This document shows positions 5,587 to 5,714 of a stretch of 5,714 nt of DNA, in pieces. The position numbers were made by a program, and so were the translations under genes. How positions within the stretch are numbered: the stretch's first letter is position 1; each line of letters opens with the position of its first letter. The notes under the pieces were generated by a model, which was not told the origin of the DNA, did no database searches, and saw nothing but the letters and a program-made list of their open reading frames with translations. Source of the DNA: Chloroflexota bacterium (GTDB lineage: Bacteria; Chloroflexota; Limnocylindria; Limnocylindrales; CSP1-4); the NCBI GenBank assembly GCA_027346765.1, contig DAIERN010000099.1, positions 1 through 5,714 on the forward strand, written 5' to 3'.

Positions 5587-5714
5587 ATGACCCAGGAATC
5601 GCTCGTCGTCCGCGGCGCGCGCGAACACAACCTCAAGAACATCACCGTCGAGCTGCCGCGCGACCGCCTGGTGGTCATCACTGGTCTGTCGGGCAGCGGC
5701 AAGTCGAGCCTTGC
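5587..5714 (+). CDS. uvrA: UvrA, excinuclease ABC subunit A (5' end only)
   Basis: UvrA is the ABC-type ATPase that finds DNA damage and loads UvrB in nucleotide excision repair. The 42 visible codons carry the typical N-terminus: [12 protein letters not shown] (8-19), [13 protein letters not shown] (22-34) and the first Walker [11 protein letters not shown] (33-42). The gene runs off the right edge. Start choice is open: the ATG at 5587 gives [16 protein letters not shown], of usual length, with a weak GGGA at 5578-5581 as a possible ribosome binding site. An in-frame GTG at 5569 would add six residues (VPLGTH) and falls where the TATAAT promoter should start transcription, which would suit a leaderless mRNA. 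It lies on the same strand as uvrB but has its own promoter, with pyk and two other genes in between. Confidence 0.96.
   Translation, partial: MTQESLVVRGAREHNLKNITVELPRDRLVVITGLSGSGKSSL

Noticed and set aside
1..5714. Search for CRISPR arrays, tRNA or rRNA genes, transposase genes and attachment sites
   Set aside because: No regularly spaced repeats, cloverleaf with a TTCGA-type arm in an intergenic space, rRNA-like stretches or transposase motifs were seen; the intergenic regions are all under about 130 bp.

Overview
This window is a GC-rich stretch of bacterial chromosome that is almost fully coding. It is most likely from a Chloroflexota lineage (Limnocylindria-like), with a high-GC actinobacterium as the main alternative. 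The reasons are the strong G/C bias at third codon positions, a small DUF6582-like protein, a SnoaL/NTF2-like protein of a style I associate with Chloroflexota, a CpaB-type pilus protein, and promoters that sit almost on top of the start codons. This assignment is from memory of protein styles and is only moderate to low in confidence.

Layout: the 5' part of a CpaB/RcpC-like SAF-domain gene runs leftward off the window edge (1-664, minus). A 130-bp divergent intergenic region (665-794) separates it from uvrB (795-3203, plus), the DNA-damage helicase subunit of UvrABC, which carries a long unexplained C-terminal extension. A small minus-strand gene (3208-3459, DUF6582-like) converges on uvrB with 4 bp between the stop codons. 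A second divergent intergenic region (3460-3587) holds a 10-bp perfect inverted repeat abutting the -10 element of the pyruvate kinase gene pyk (3588-5009, plus). The pyk stop overlaps the start of a SnoaL/NTF2-like gene (5006-5484) whose reading frame is broken by an apparent single-base loss near 5168. A short intergenic region (5485-5568 or 5586) carries a hairpin and a perfect TATAAT box, and the uvrA 5' end (5587 onward, plus) runs off the right edge.

Functionally, uvrB and uvrA are partners in nucleotide excision repair. They are not in one operon, but their promoters share TAGAAC/GTTCTA half-sites that resemble degenerate Gram-positive-type LexA boxes, so damage-inducible co-regulation is a testable idea. 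Pyk is the last step of glycolysis; its residues at the monovalent-cation site are those of the K+-independent class. The CpaB-like protein probably belongs to a Flp/Tad pilus locus continuing beyond the left edge.

I found no CRISPR array, tRNA, rRNA, transposon or obvious new defence system. The most interesting items are the UvrB tail, the frameshifted SnoaL-like gene, the pyk operator-like palindrome, the shared uvr promoter half-sites, and a recurring -10-next-to-start pattern that suggests leaderless transcripts.
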